From: Collybia mongolica
Lineage: Eukaryota > Basidiomycota > Agaricomycetes > Agaricales > Clitocybaceae
Reading direction: 5' to 3'
NCBI GenBank assembly: GCA_013420905.1
Contig: JAAXNY010000001.1
Span: forward strand, 620,001-684,000
DNA: 64,000 bases
Shown here: positions 43,969 to 55,608 of the stretch, one piece after another
Numbering within the stretch: position 1 is the first letter of the stretch
How the letters are laid out: each line of letters starts with the position of its first letter
Position numbers and translations under genes: made by a program
The notes under the pieces: model-generated
Seen by the model: only the letters and a program-made list of their open reading frames with translations
Told to the model about the DNA's origin: nothing
Databases searched by the model: none

Positions 43969-45341
43969 ATGGGAAGCTGTTTATCGCGCAGATACAAGCT
44001 TGATCCTTCCAAAGATCTACTCGACCTCACCGGCAAGATAGTCATCGTCACGGGTGGGAAGTACGTGTAGAAGCATCAATTCGACTTGTGTTAGACTCAA
44101 TTGGTGTTCATTATTAGCACGGGGATTGGTTATGAAACAGTCAAATGCCTGGCGCGCCGGGGCGCCAAAGTATACCTTGGAGCGCGAGACGAGTCGAAGG
44201 CGACCGGAGCATTAACAAGGCTCGAACAAGAGGGGTTGGGCCCTGGCAACGGCCAGGTTGTTTGGTTCAAGGTCGATTTTAGCGATGCAAGATTAGCGAA
44301 GAAAGCCGCAGAGGAGTTTTTGAAACGCGAATCCAGGCTGGATATTTTGAGTAAGCTGTCCCAATCAAGTCAAAAACATCCTCTGACAATTAAACTTTAA
44401 AACAGTCAACAACGCAGCGCAGTTTGTGCCTTTTATAACTACCTCCATGGGCCGCCTAACATTCGTGTTCTATAGACTCACAGGGCCGTTCGAGAAAACT
44501 AAGGATGGTCAGTTTCACAGCCTGTCATAAGTGTTTCCGTAGCTGACGAAGCACTGTCAGGTATCTCACAGCTCATGGTGGTCAAGTAAGCCGTTAACGT
44601 TATGAGTTTCTTACTTAACTTGTCTTTCTAATGAACGACCAAGTCACTTTAGTCCATTTGTGTTTACTCAAACGCTACTCCCGCTCCTTACCAAGACCTC
44701 CAAGGAGCCGAAATCAGACGTCCGCATTGTTTCGGTGTGTCTTTACTCCATCAATCCATTCTTTTACCCTTTTGAACTAATCCGCTCACCTATTTTCAGC
44801 TGTCCTCAGTCACCCACTCCTCGAATTACCGGGCAACAGCCCCCGATCTCAAATTTGAAACTATCGATGACTTTAACCACGAGTTCGCAGAAGATATATA
44901 CCCAGAAATGTCCCGATACAGTGAGTCATCCAACCGTTATTGTCGCAACCATCTAACGTTCGACAAATCGAAGGCATTACCAAACTAGCGACCATACTCT
45001 GGATGCGCGAACTCCAAAAGCGGCTCGATGCCTCAAATTCTTCTATTATCTGCATGCCCATTCATCCGGGCGAGGTCAACACATTCGCCGCCCGGACACC
45101 GTACCCTATCCTAGCGGGCATCTTTATGGCGATATTCTTTGCTACGCCCGAAGCGGGTGCGTATGGCCCATGCTTTGCTGCAGCATCTCCGAAAATTCGC
45201 GACAACGCCGAGAAGTACAAAGGCGCGTACCAGACGCCGGTCGGGGCAATTACCGAACCAAGCAAGAATGCTCAGAGGGACGACCTCGCGCAGGCGCTGT
45301 GGAAAATTACGGAAAGTATTCTGAAGGATCTGAATATATAG
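43969..45341 (+). CDS. Short-chain dehydrogenase/reductase (SDR)
   Basis: NAD(P)-dependent oxidoreductase; the substrate is not deducible. Seven exons keep frame: 43969-44060, 44118-44350, 44406-44507, 44561-44585 (25 nt), 44644-44734, 44800-44920 and 44974-45341, giving 343 aa. Landmarks are the dinucleotide motif GGNTGIGYE formed across intron 1, then GAKVYLGARDESK (the Arg fits NADP-type or retinol-dehydrogenase-like members). NNAA is followed by NHFSPFVFTQTLLPLL, catalytic Ser in LSSVTHSSNY, and the active-site YSITK formed across intron 6. PIHPGEVNT follows. The overall pattern is that of retinol dehydrogenase/WW-domain-oxidoreductase-like SDRs. A hydrophobic segment (YPILAGIFMAIFFATP) near the C-terminus may contact a membrane. 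A decayed 3' copy lies at 46.65-46.92 kb. Confidence 0.9.
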
Positions 45342-46645
45342 ATTTGAGTCATAGATACGGTAGCTTGGTTGTACGTGGCTCTTCGTACTTTTTTGACTTT
45401 AATCACATGCAGTATCTTTGACCTTGAATTCGAGTAATAAGGGGGATGTTACGTCGGAAAGCATACGGCATAAGCTGCGGCAGTGGTACGGTACCCATCC
45501 AATCACCGAGCTAATTATCTATCTTTTTTTCTATTTATTTTGCCATCTGTTTAGCAGAGCATAGACAGAAGAAACGGCATCTTAAAATTACTGAAGTCAG
45601 TGAGTAACACATGTGGATAGAGTGAATGGATGTACTTACAAACCCATACATAGCGGCAGAACAGATAGACTAGTACCTACTCTTACACTAAAAAAACAGA
45701 AGAAAATATTACTAATACAAGAATTCGAGTCGCGCGTAAGAAAAGGACATTCCATGGACCTGAGAGAGGGTTCTCAGTCCGAGGCCCAGAAAAATATTCT
45801 TTCCTGCAGAATTAATGTACGACATTTACCACAGACCTTTTGATCACGTCGGGTAATGGACAACGACCTGTACGTCATAGGGATCATCTGTGTTAACAAC
45901 GGTGGCCGACCCATCGGCGACGTCGTTAACGGCGGACCAAGTCAAAGACGGGGATGTAAAATCAGTGAGCCAGAGGTGCTCAATGGGACAGTCTGAGGTC
46001 TTAGGTGGTGTTCCTTCGCCTCCTTGTGCAACCAGGGTCCCTGCTCTCCCCAGCGCGGCGGAAATCACTGCTTCCAATGCCTCCGAGCGTGCAAGGGAAG
46101 GATGAGCGAGATGGGAGGGGGCTACGACTCCGATCAGTCGGAAGGGGTGGGTGTGCTAACATGTGATGGCGGTGCCAGGATAGACATGGTGGAACAAGCG
46201 ACGACTAGATAGCTGCGAGGCCTATGCTAGTACGGTGGAAAGAAATATTTCCTTACGTAGGCACATAATGGATGGACAAAACACGTACTTTGAAGGTGGA
46301 GGCGGGGGTTTACATATCCTGCAACCCACTCGTTCCTTGAATGAGAATCTGGGATAGGGTACTCAACCAACGGGCTTCATCAGAACCAGAATTCTTCCGT
46401 CTACGTCGCATTAGAAATTTTCTCGCTGTTCTATTGAGGATGATCAAGATGATATGTATGACAAGAACAGGGGACATGGTTCGAATGCAAACGTGGGCTG
46501 AACTTTCGACCTTCCTTGGCAATTGCTTGGAAGACACGGGTACATCCAGGTGATCCCGAAGCGCGCAAGTGATCAGTGCGGCTTTGACACAATCACAGCC
46601 GTCTACATAGATCTCAGAACACGCCATACTCTATCATAGCAGATA
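45342..46645. other. Spacer with two small unassigned ORFs
   Basis: Minus-strand frames at 45844-46077 (77 aa, ...VVNTDDPYDVQVVVHYPT) and 46310-46627 (105 aa, MACSEIYVDGCDC..., with a hydrophobic VLVIHIILIIL segment) are open. They have no recognised domain and no supporting context. They could be exons or chance frames. Confidence 0.25.
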
Positions 46646-46925
46646 TCTTGATGGCGATGTTTTTTTTCGTCCAAGCCTAAAGTGGGGGGGTGTATGGCCG
46701 ATGCTTTGCCGCAGCATCTCCGAAAATCCGTGACCATGCCCGAAAGTGCGGAAACGCGCACCAGAGGCCTGTCTGGGTGATTAAAGCTAGAATGTTCAGA
46801 TAGGTGACCTCGTGCAGGCGCGGCGGACGACCACGGAAAGCATCCTGATCAAGGATTTTTGATATAGATTCCGGTCATAGGTACGGTAGCTTTCTTGTAC
46901 GCGATGTTTCATGTTTTGACTTCAA
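46646..46925 (+). pseudogene. Relic of the SDR gene 3' end
   Basis: Similar to 45,122-45,410, the last coding part and 3' flank of the SDR. Shared words are 'tatggcc.atgctttg', 'gcagcatctccgaaaat', 'ggtacggtagct' and 'ttttgactt'. It has frameshifts and stops, and no other exon is nearby. It is a truncated duplicate placed between the SDR and the Rrg7-like gene. Confidence 0.65.
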
Positions 46926-47045
46926 ACCTCCAAGTGTATGGTAATATCGAATGGTTTAAAGCTGGAATGAGGAAGTTTAGGAGGGAATTTACATCGAGGA
47001 GTATCGTGGCAAAACCCGAGCTGTAAAAATGATAGGTAGTATGAT

Positions 47046-47975
47046 GTGTTGTTGTTTGTCACTTTTTTGACTCCCGCCTTCTCCAATGCATCGTTCTTGA
47101 CCTCTGTATCATTGCGGACACCAATGAAACAGTCATGTCTTAACATAATCCACCCTTCCACCCCCAAACTCCTCAAAGCAAGCCTCTCTTCCATCGCATC
47201 CACCGTGCACCGGGGAACCGAATTCGAAAAACGGTCACTCAAGGTCCTCCACGACACCATGTCCATGTCACTCCGGCGCGTCGGCGGCAAGTCGGACGGG
47301 GGGATCGACCTCCTCGGGTGGTGGTGGCTCCCAGCTTCCAACAACCGCTCACCAGAATCAGACCCCCCGCGCCGCCGCCTTCGCGTCCTGGCGCAATGCA
47401 AAGCTGAAAAGAAAAAAACAAGCCCCAAATACGTCCGCGAGCTGGAAGGCGTCCTCCACCGCTACATGGCCCTGGACCCGAATCCGAATCCAAACGACGC
47501 CGGCAATATACCCCCCATGACGGCCAACGCCGTGTTTCACACCTCGCAGTACCCGCTGGTCGCGCTCCTGATCTCCGAGTCCCCGTTTACCAAGTCGACG
47601 GTCCTCCGTGCGCAGTCGTCGCCCGTGCCGCTCTTCCTCCTGCACATACCCCCGAGGCCGGGGCTGTCCGACGCCAGTTCCGGCGGGCAGGAGGAGGACG
47701 ACGGGGTGGGCTCGGCGGTCTGGAATCCCGCTCTTGCGGGGGCTCGCGGGCTGCTTGGAGGGCATGTGGAAATTCGGTGGGAGCGGGCCCCCGGTGGTAG
47801 TGGTCGTCCTGGTCTATGGTGGCACGGCCAGAAACTGCGGAGCTGGACGCCTGATTCCGGAAGCGAGGAGCTGAATCTGACGGCTGAAGATGCGTTCTAT
47901 GAAGGTCTTGCTCAAGGAGAGCAGCAGCCAAGTGTCTTGAAACTATCAAACAACTTCGTGGCAAAAGTTCTCTAG
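47046..47975 (+). CDS. Rrg7-like mitochondrial protein (DUF2034, restriction-endonuclease-like fold)
   Basis: A single-exon gene of 309 aa. Members of this family (yeast Rrg7, required for respiratory growth) are mitochondrial. They have a PD-(D/E)XK-type fold, and their reaction is not established. Visible landmarks are a basic/hydroxylated leader suited to mitochondrial import, RGTEFEKRSL (about 56-65), GGKSDGGIDLLGWWWLP with the fold Asp at about 89, and LAQCKAEKKK (about 115-124, the E/QxK strand). RELEGVL and later NAVFHTSQYPLVALLISESPFTKS follow. Start 47046 is the first ATG in frame; 47124 (MKQSCLN...) is an alternative that still leaves a leader. The gene is GC-rich with long antisense frames, which are shadows. 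It converges with the G-alpha gene 200 bp downstream. Confidence 0.82.
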   Translation: MLLFVTFLTPAFSNASFLTSVSLRTPMKQSCLNIIHPSTPKLLKASLSSIASTVHRGTEFEKRSLKVLHDTMSMSLRRVGGKSDGGIDLLGWWWLPASNNRSPESDPPRRRLRVLAQCKAEKKKTSPKYVRELEGVLHRYMALDPNPNPNDAGNIPPMTANAVFHTSQYPLVALLISESPFTKSTVLRAQSSPVPLFLLHIPPRPGLSDASSGGQEEDDGVGSAVWNPALAGARGLLGGHVEIRWERAPGGSGRPGLWWHGQKLRSWTPDSGSEELNLTAEDAFYEGLAQGEQQPSVLKLSNNFVAKVL

Positions 47976-48177
47976 GATCTCATAGATTTTTAGGAGGGGA
48001 CATGTTCGAGTCTGCTACATGGATTATGAGTGTTCAAGACAACTACACAAGTGGGGTGGCAGGTGCTGGGATTATACACTAAATAGTTAAATAAGTTGTA
48101 CAGACACAGTTGTAGGGCAAGGTCGTATATATATAAAATGCGTTATGCTTGACCTGGCTCGTAGGATCGGGTTTTTG

Positions 48178-50700
48178 TTACGTCAGAAGTGCTGATTCGG
48201 CAAGGTTTTTTCGCATCAGCATGTCTTTAACTGTTGATACCGGCGCTGTTAATAAGTTTCATATTGCGGGATATAAATGAAACAGGATGTTTACTGTTTG
48301 AAAGGATGTATTTCGTCGATTTCGTGTCCTACAGAAGAGCAGATACGGCTTAGTATGGGTACGATTACAGATTAAAGATAGCACAACGCACCGTCACCGA
48401 GGTCAGGTGGCAGTAGAATGGCCGCGGCAGAATCGACTTTTCCTTGGAGATCCCAGCTACAACAAACGCCATATCAGGCAAAAAACCCCACAGACGCAGA
48501 AAAGGATCTCCATGACGAACCAAACTTCTTTCGAAGATCTATCATAATTTCATATAATTTCCCGCCCCCATCACAGTCAGCAAAAGAATGGGCTAGAGCG
48601 GTATATAGGCTTCTTTGTACTCACAGACGGAAGTGTGATCAAAGTCGTTCGGTCGATCCCCATACGACACGACGTACTTTGCGAGCTTGATCCCAGCGGC
48701 CAGCTTCGCCTTCATGATATCTATCTTGTTGAGGAACAAGATAAGGTTCGTGTTTTTCAGCAGATCGTTCGAAACGATCGCCGACCACAGCTTCACGGAA
48801 TCCTCCTGGAGACATTATGTATGATCAGCTAGCCCAGCCCAGCTGGGACAAGGCACAGGACGTGAACGATGATCAGGGAAAAAGAAGACGTACCAATCGG
48901 TTAACCTTGGGATCTTCGGCCAGGACCTGGTCAAAACAGCTTCACACGACAAATTTAATATCAGGGGCGGCAGATCTCGAAGAAATACTATCACGGGCAC
49001 CCCACCTGATAGGTGCCAGGAATATTATAGCGTCCATGTCATCGAAATAGGGCACCCATGCCGCTGTTTCACTTACATCACTACGAGCCAAAACGAGCTA
49101 GACTTGCCTCCTTACCTCGCTGCGCGAGAAGAATGAGCAAGATGTGTAATTATCCTTTATTGAGAAGCGGGTGTCGAACGCACCTGTGATCTGTGTCCTC
49201 CGACATCGAATACCCGCCAAATCCTGCCGAGCGATGGGCCTATTGGGTAAGGAAGGTCTGGTGAAAATATTATTCATCCCGTAAGCCTTTAACGAACCAT
49301 GAGTTATTGTAAATCGGTGCTCCGTCACTCCTACGGCCATTCATTGACACAGCATCTCACAACTGGAAGGTGAAGAGTACAATACCTAGCGTTTTCAGAC
49401 GTGCCCGCAGAATATCATCTTTCCAACTTGTCAGCAATCACACTTTGAAGCCTACTTGACAACGCACCATCGGTCGGAATATAACTTGGTGATGTCACAC
49501 GAGGTAGAGAGTCCAGGAAACTGTCAACAAATCAGCTTCAATGCCCGCGGAGCCGAGTAAAAATTAAAAAAAAATTACTCACAAGCCCGCCATCTCCTCA
49601 AGGCGCAGATTTTGTATGTCTAAAAGTTCTTGCACCACCTCGTTGTTCCATAGGCTTATCATATCGTCCGAGCACGCGTGTAGGACATTCCCAGGATCAT
49701 GAGGGTCATCAGGATCAGACACAGGCTCAACGTCGGAGGAGTCATCGCTAGTCTCCTTCTCGCCCGTCATAAGGCGGGCAAACGTGCCTTTCCACTGCAT
49801 AGTAGAATTAACCGCGAGCTCCTTGATATTCCTCGAATAGCTGAGCTGGGTCGCCTCGCTCTCCCCCGAGCCTGCAGGGGTGAGCCGGGACGTGAGGAAA
49901 TGCTCCACTTGCAGGATCGGCGAGAGGCGCAGTTTCAGCTTGAGGAGGTCGGACCCGATGTGGGGGCCGCGGAGCGAGTCGCGCGACGTCGCAGGTGGGG
50001 GGGTGTTCTGCGCGCGCGTTATCGCGTCGAGTATCAGGTGGATGGACCGGACGACGTTGAGCTGGATTACAGCCCTCCAAGACGCCCGCTCGGACCGGAA
50101 TGCCTGGGAAAGTGAGGTTCTTTGCATTGGCGCACGGATTGTGGGAGGGGGGGGGCCTGTCAGGAACGTACCTTTGGCTCGTAGAGGATTTGGAAATCTG
50201 GGGGAGCACACGATCGTCAGTTTCCCACACGCTATGCAATGAAATGGAAATGGATGGGGGAGGTACTGACTTTTGAGCGTGGTCGATTTCCCTGCGAGAC
50301 TTAGCACGCAGATCTTGCGGGGGTGAATGGCGGGGTTAACATACCTGATTCGCTCTGGCCTGGCAACGGGGCTTTCGTTGGCGTGCAGACACAGCATACG
50401 TGACGTTTGCTTACCTAGTAGCAGCACCTTGATGGCCTTGGGCCCTTTCCTCTCTGCCACCTTTTGCTTCTCCAGCTCGTCGTCAATGGTATCTGACACT
50501 TCCTTCGCCTTGGCCTCGGATGCCAGGCGCACCTCGCACTCGATTTGCGTCTCGTCTGGTGGGGGCCGCAGGGCCTGGGACAGTGGGTCGTCTTCGTTGT
50601 ACTCGCTCGACATGCCCGTGTGGTTGGTTGCGCTGTTTAAGGAGTGGGATGGGGAGGGGGGGGAGGTGGTTGAGAGAGGTGCAACGGAAGGGAAGGACAA
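48178..50700 (-). CDS. Heterotrimeric G-protein alpha subunit, 17 exons with microexons
   Basis: GTP-binding signalling switch at the membrane, coupled to 7-TM receptors. Seventeen exons keep frame to 500 aa: 50700-50415, 50359-50345 (15 nt), 50291-50271, 50197-50172, 50103-49583, 49520-49468, 49418-49386, 49330-49298, 49239-49184, 49119-49116 (4 nt), 49063-49006, 48939-48894, 48805-48625, 48538-48521, 48456-48392, 48328-48295 and 48230-48178. The P-loop GQSESGKSTTLK (residues about 96-107) is assembled from three exons. Switch I is LRARLKTLG. Switch II reads DVGGHRSQRAAW with His for the usual catalytic Gln. NKID is at about 410, and TSVTDTKST is the C-terminal guanine-ring contact. It ends AESALLT, so there is no Cys for pertussis-toxin-type modification. 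The N-terminus lacks MGXXXS, so myristoylation is unlikely. An acidic insert (DDSSDVEPVSDPDDPHDP) enlarges the helical domain. It resembles the expanded non-canonical G-alphas of Agaricomycetes. The start may be the Met at 50613. Confidence 0.92.
49116..49119 (-). other. 4-nt microexon (CGAG) of the G-alpha gene
   Basis: Flanked by a 64-nt intron (49120-49183, ends CGCAG) and a 52-nt intron (49064-49115, starts GTAAGG). Needed to read ...HRSQ-R-A-AW... in frame. Without it the next exon shifts and the conserved WVPYFDDMDAIIFLAP is lost. Confidence 0.85.
50345..50359 (-). other. 15-nt microexon of the G-alpha P-loop
   Basis: GCCAGAGCGAATCAG, flanked by GT/AG introns of 55 and 53 nt. It supplies QSES of the P-loop GQSESGKST. 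Confidence 0.88.
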
Positions 50701-53100
50701 GAATCAACGCAGTCAAGAGATTTATAAGTCCACTTGGGATTATCGAAGCCACTTCCGCATCAAGATATCAGGGTATGGATCATGGCAGGGTTGGGGTACC
50801 TATATAAAGTTTGCCACACATGCCATCCCTTTTTTGAATCTGATCTCCAAAAACTATGTTTGATGGTCGCCCACGCCTGACGCACTGTGAGCAGTCTGCG
50901 GAGCCGGCGGCTGGAGAGCTGGCCCCGGACAGACTGGACAATGATGGAACAGGCAGCGCATTTCTAGCGCTCGGTGCGAGTCAACACGTTGTACTACATA
51001 GAAGAGGAATGGAACAGCAACAACAAAAAAAAGAATAGGGCTTCGGTTTCGGTCGTAACATAGGCATGTGACCTTTGAGATGGATTGATCGTCAGTCTTC
51101 TCTGACCGCATCAGGCCTGGTTGACTTTGACTGAACATCTGCCAGGCTGGAACCGCTAATCTGAACAAGGCTCTACGTACCCATTGACATCCCAGCTTCC
51201 TCGAGCGCCGCCCACGATGCAGTTACGGCCTTGATGCCTAAGTCTAAACGCCACAGTCCCATTTTTTTTTTTTCACATGCGAGGTTGTCGGGTTTCGGCG
51301 TACAATGACATTTTATGTGGACTTGGACTTGGTATTACCATGCCCGAGAGGACCCGACAACCTCGGTGGACCCTCGAAGGGGCCTGATCTAAGTCGGGGG
51401 ATGGCCGGATAAATTGACCCTATGATAGTAATAGGTGTACTCCAAGTACAAGGTAAGTAGTGCGCTGCCCTAGCCTAATCAATAGGGGTGCTGAACTTTT
51501 GTCTCTTTCGTCATCGTAGGCAACCCGGGCCCTCGGTTTCTAACATGGTTATGCCTTTGCTCTTTTCAAGTATCGGTACCATCAAGTTTGTTGTGGAACC
51601 CTCCAGACTCCAGACGTTTCTCGAGGACCCAATTCCCTTAACTGAGTCGACACCAATAACTATCCCGCAGAGCCGAGTCGGGACCCTCCCAGACCCAAGC
51701 GCTTCCCACAAAACCCAAACACCTGTTTCGACACACAAATGCAGGGTCGACGCTCACCATTTGGATCGCCGAAAGAATGAAATCCCTCACCTGGCCCCCA
51801 AAACGGGAGAGGGATCAACGGGTGACCGGCGATCCCTGTTGCTGGTACCTTGCGAAACTCCTGCAACGAGTTCTTTCCCACATTCTGTCATCGGCGGTGG
51901 GCAGCCCCTTCTGAGGGCTGCAGGACGCGCTGAACGGCGCACAGCGATCAAAGGCGCCGTCGGGTGGAGGAGGAGGCCTCGGGACTCTGCGATCGCGGCT
52001 CTCCCCAATGGGGTCCATATCATTTCAATTTGTGTTGCGAAAAGCCCCCGATACCGCATGTGATCCCTAGTGGTCGTGATTATCACCGTTCTTATCAGGA
52101 TGTACTGCTCTTCTGGGATCCCAAAATCTTATATACGGGGTCGTTTCCGGGTCAAGATGTCAAAGAAAAACTGGGGACGAAATTTGTTCTTGTACGAGGC
52201 TTGCACTTGCATGCAGTCGGAGTGCGCCTTCACTACTCGTCTTGACTTGACCGAATAACAGCGCTACAGGTACCGGGAGCGACGATTTCTGATATTCGCC
52301 AATTTCCGAGCCTTTCTCTATGCAAAGGCACCTTCCATGGCCGACCATCGCGTCATTTCGTCGAGGCACCACAAAAAATGAGAAATGAAATACCTCGATA
52401 CAAGAAACCCACATCCTACAACTTAGTATATACTATACTTCCGGGGTCGGTCCACCTCCCCCAAGTAACTCGGGTATACCCCCGTTCCCTTGGCCGGAAC
52501 GATCGAAACCCACACCTGCCATACCTACAGGTTCGCGGGAAGTACGTATACGCTGCACCCGTCCCGCGTCCCTCCCTCCCTCCCTCCATATCACATACAT
52601 AATAATTATAACATGTACTTGAAAAAATGATGGGCGCCCATTAGGCCTTGGGTCTCAGGCTCAGCACATAGTAAAGTAAAACATACCGCCCACCTGGGTC
52701 TGCCGCGCCGAGGCCCGTGCCCGTGCTCGTGCTCATTCAATATCCATCATGCTCCACCACGTGGCGCGGCGCGGGCTCTGGTGGGACTCTAACCCCCCCC
52801 CCGGTATTTTGTCTGTGTCTGATTGCTGACTTGTCCCCAAGGCTCGACAATGCTCACTCATACAATCGTACGGTACGGTACTCATTCACGTGCTTTTTAT
52901 GCTAAACCTGACCCGCGCTGTAAGCATATTGTACGTACTGTTACTGTACAGCCCGAGCCGATGGCTCAGCAGCCTGGAAAATCCCAGGCGCGTTGGGTTT
53001 GTCTGTCTGTTTGTCGGCAAGGCCACGGGAGCCTAGCGATAGCGCGTTCCACCAGTTCCGCCAGGGTTTCAGGTTTTGGGTTTTAGGTCTCAACCCTCGA
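50701..53100. other. Intergenic spacer, no gene recognised
   Basis: Promoter side of the G-alpha gene (to about 51.2 kb), then GC-rich sequence. A plus-strand open frame at 51,488-52,063 (191 aa) has an equally long antisense frame and no recognisable motif. Pyrimidine-rich runs occur near 52,560-52,585. Confidence 0.4.
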
Positions 53101-55608
53101 CTCTCAACTCTCGGGTGCAAAGAGCGAGAACGAGAGAGCGTGGAAGGGGATGGACGGACCCAGCTCCCCGGCATCTGCGCAGATCCCCCGGTGTGTGCAT
53201 CTATACGGAAACCCGTCATGCATCATGCATCACAGTTCGCCAGGGCTCACACGCCCACGCACCCGCACCCGCACCGCTGCATGTGAAAGCATTCCCAGCG
53301 TGGGTTTGGATCCGGCGGCTCTCCGCGGGAAGACCCTGGCCCTCGATACGTAGTCTATCTTTGCATTTTTGCATTGCCACCCCCCCCCCCCCTTCTTTTC
53401 TCCACATGCCACATGCATATGTGGGGATCTGCCCGCCGGAGACGCGGACTCCGGGATTTGCGATGTTTTGATGTTTTGATGGTTGGTTTTGGAGTCAAGG
53501 ATGTCGGCTTTTTTTTTTTTTTGGGTGTGTTATTGTCGGGGGGTGGGTGTGTTGTGACTTGTGATGAGCGCGATAAAGAGTGGGTGGGTGATTTGGGCTC
53601 GGGCTTGGGGTTTGTGAGTTGTGTGGCTGTGGCTGTGGCTGTGGGCCGTCGCCGTCGCCGACGATAGATAGTGGTAGCACGTTTTTTGTTGCGTCCAGCG
53701 GGCACGGAACAATCGCATGATGGGCGTCGCAACCTTGTCCCGTCGGTATTGCGAGCGTTCCATATAACGATGTTATTTTCTGTTTAAACAACGAGGTACC
53801 AAGTATGGATGCTGTGTATGAGGCGAGGCGGATCGTTTGTAACTTTTTGTCTTTTGGTGCCATGACAAAATGAAGTGTCGATCATGTCTGCGACTGTGTC
53901 GTCGGCGGATCCGGATCCGGAAGGGGGGGGGGGGCTGTACATGATTGATCATGACCTGCAGTATGGCGAGGGGTGAGAGAGCGAGAGCGAGAACGCCGAG
54001 TGGTGGGGGTGTGCCGGTGCGGTGGGGGATATGACATGTTGGTAGCTGTACCTGACACAACACGTCCGGGGACGGCCAGACAATCAACAGATGGTTCATG
54101 AGAAGAATCACGCGCAAGTGGGACCGTCCGGCCAAAGGATGTGTGTGTGTGTAAGCAGATGGGCGGAACGGAGGCTGCGCCTCACATCATCTCGATCATG
54201 ATCGCCTTCGCCTGAGCGCTGCCGATGACTGGAAGATGGTCAGTAGGGCAAAATGTCCCGTTGTTAAAGCCTGCCTGGACGGCGGCTTGCGATAGATTAA
54301 ATGATCCAGGACGCGAACTGATCGAAATTGCGTTGGTCGCTAACCGCAGCACAGATCTGCAGACTTGCTAGGTAGAGGAAAGTGGGACTCGTGGCAGTGG
54401 TTCGTGATGGGGGGTTTTTCTGTTTGTATGTGGTGTGCTTGTTTGGCAGGGGCGAACAGATCGCTTTCTTTTGAGGGAATTTCTGTGTTGTAATATGTAC
54501 ATATGCATATGGGTGTGTTTGTTATGTGTATGTATCATGCAGAGTTATAGAATGTTATACAGATGGGTTCGTTTGATACACTAGTACTGGCTTGTATTTC
54601 GATGGTGCAGGGCCAAATGGGTGAAAAAAAAAAGAGAATCCGGCGTGTACGGGATCCAAGTCGGGGCTGAGGCAAGGATGTCGATGGAGGTGCGAGTGGG
54701 TCCACTCGGGGCTTTCCAACTCGACTGAGGCATACAGTAACATCGTTCGAGAGAAAGTCTTTTCCTTCATGTCAACAAGCCAGACATCTCAGCAGGAAGC
54801 CATTTTGCTCATTGAACCAAGTTCTCCGACGATGTCGGGATATATTAGCGCCCTTGCTTGACGGAGTCCGAGTAAGCCCCCATCCCCCCAAGTGCCCGTG
54901 TACCTAATGAGCGAAAAAAAAAGGGCTATGAATAATAACCCATGAGACGGCTTAGCAATAATCGATGGTGCAGGGACCAGAAGACACCATATTTGCCTTG
55001 GTGATGCCGCCCTCGCAGGAGGGGCGGGTCACGATGGATGAGACGTGGTGACCGGGAAGGGAAGGGAAGGGGGGTGCGTTCAGCTGTCGTTATAGGGATC
55101 ACGAGGGGGGGGGGAGACAGGTCAGAGTGCGCGGATGGTGTCAGCCCGCGACTAGCGGAGAGTGTGGAAAAAAAAAAAGTGGACACCCCACTGCTTGGGA
55201 CTTGGCTGAGTCTGGGTCAACGACTTGTGTGTGTATTATTTTGACCAGCCTCGTGTGGAGGTGCTGCGTAGAAGGAGGGGAGCGGGTAATAATTGGATTG
55301 GAAGCAGGAACAGATGGAGAGATTGCAGTTTTGTCAAATTGGGGAAATCTGCAATTTATTTTAGCACTGGTTTGAGATTGACAGCCGATCTCGTTGAGAT
55401 CTGTTGTTGTTTTCCAAAAACGGCCGATCTGATTATGTTATATTTTTATTTTTATTTTTACACATGAGCCCCCGACAAGGTCGATTCGATAAGGTCGGAG
55501 AGAAGGCCTGCCCTGGCTTCAAATACCCTGTCTCTCCTTTCTCTCCTCCCACCATACCCAACCCCACATTTCCTCACGAATTTTTTTTTTTACAACGACC
55601 TCCTCACG
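53101..55608. other. Intergenic spacer rich in simple repeats
   Basis: Homopolymer and simple-sequence tracts: C-run at 53,379-53,391, T-run at 53,511-53,522, (TGTGGC)n at about 53,620-53,645, G-run at 53,926-53,934. A possible last exon on the minus strand (54,183-54,232, after a TACTGAC branch site and CCAG) encodes ...GSAQAKAIMIEMM-stop, but I find no upstream exons. The right end is the promoter of the F-box gene, with a T-run at about 55,581-55,590. Confidence 0.4.

Noticed and set aside
46922..47964. Several minus-strand frames over the Rrg7-like gene
   Set aside because: Antisense shadows. Only the plus frame has the conserved RGTEFE, GGIDLLGWW and AQCKAEKK blocks.
51488..52063. 191-aa plus-strand open frame
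   Set aside because: Overlapping antisense frames of similar length, no motif, and composition like the spacer.
54183..54232. Possible terminal exon on the minus strand (GSAQAKAIMIEMM-stop after a TACTGAC branch site)
   Set aside because: No upstream exon or family could be found, and one 50-nt exon is not enough to call a gene.
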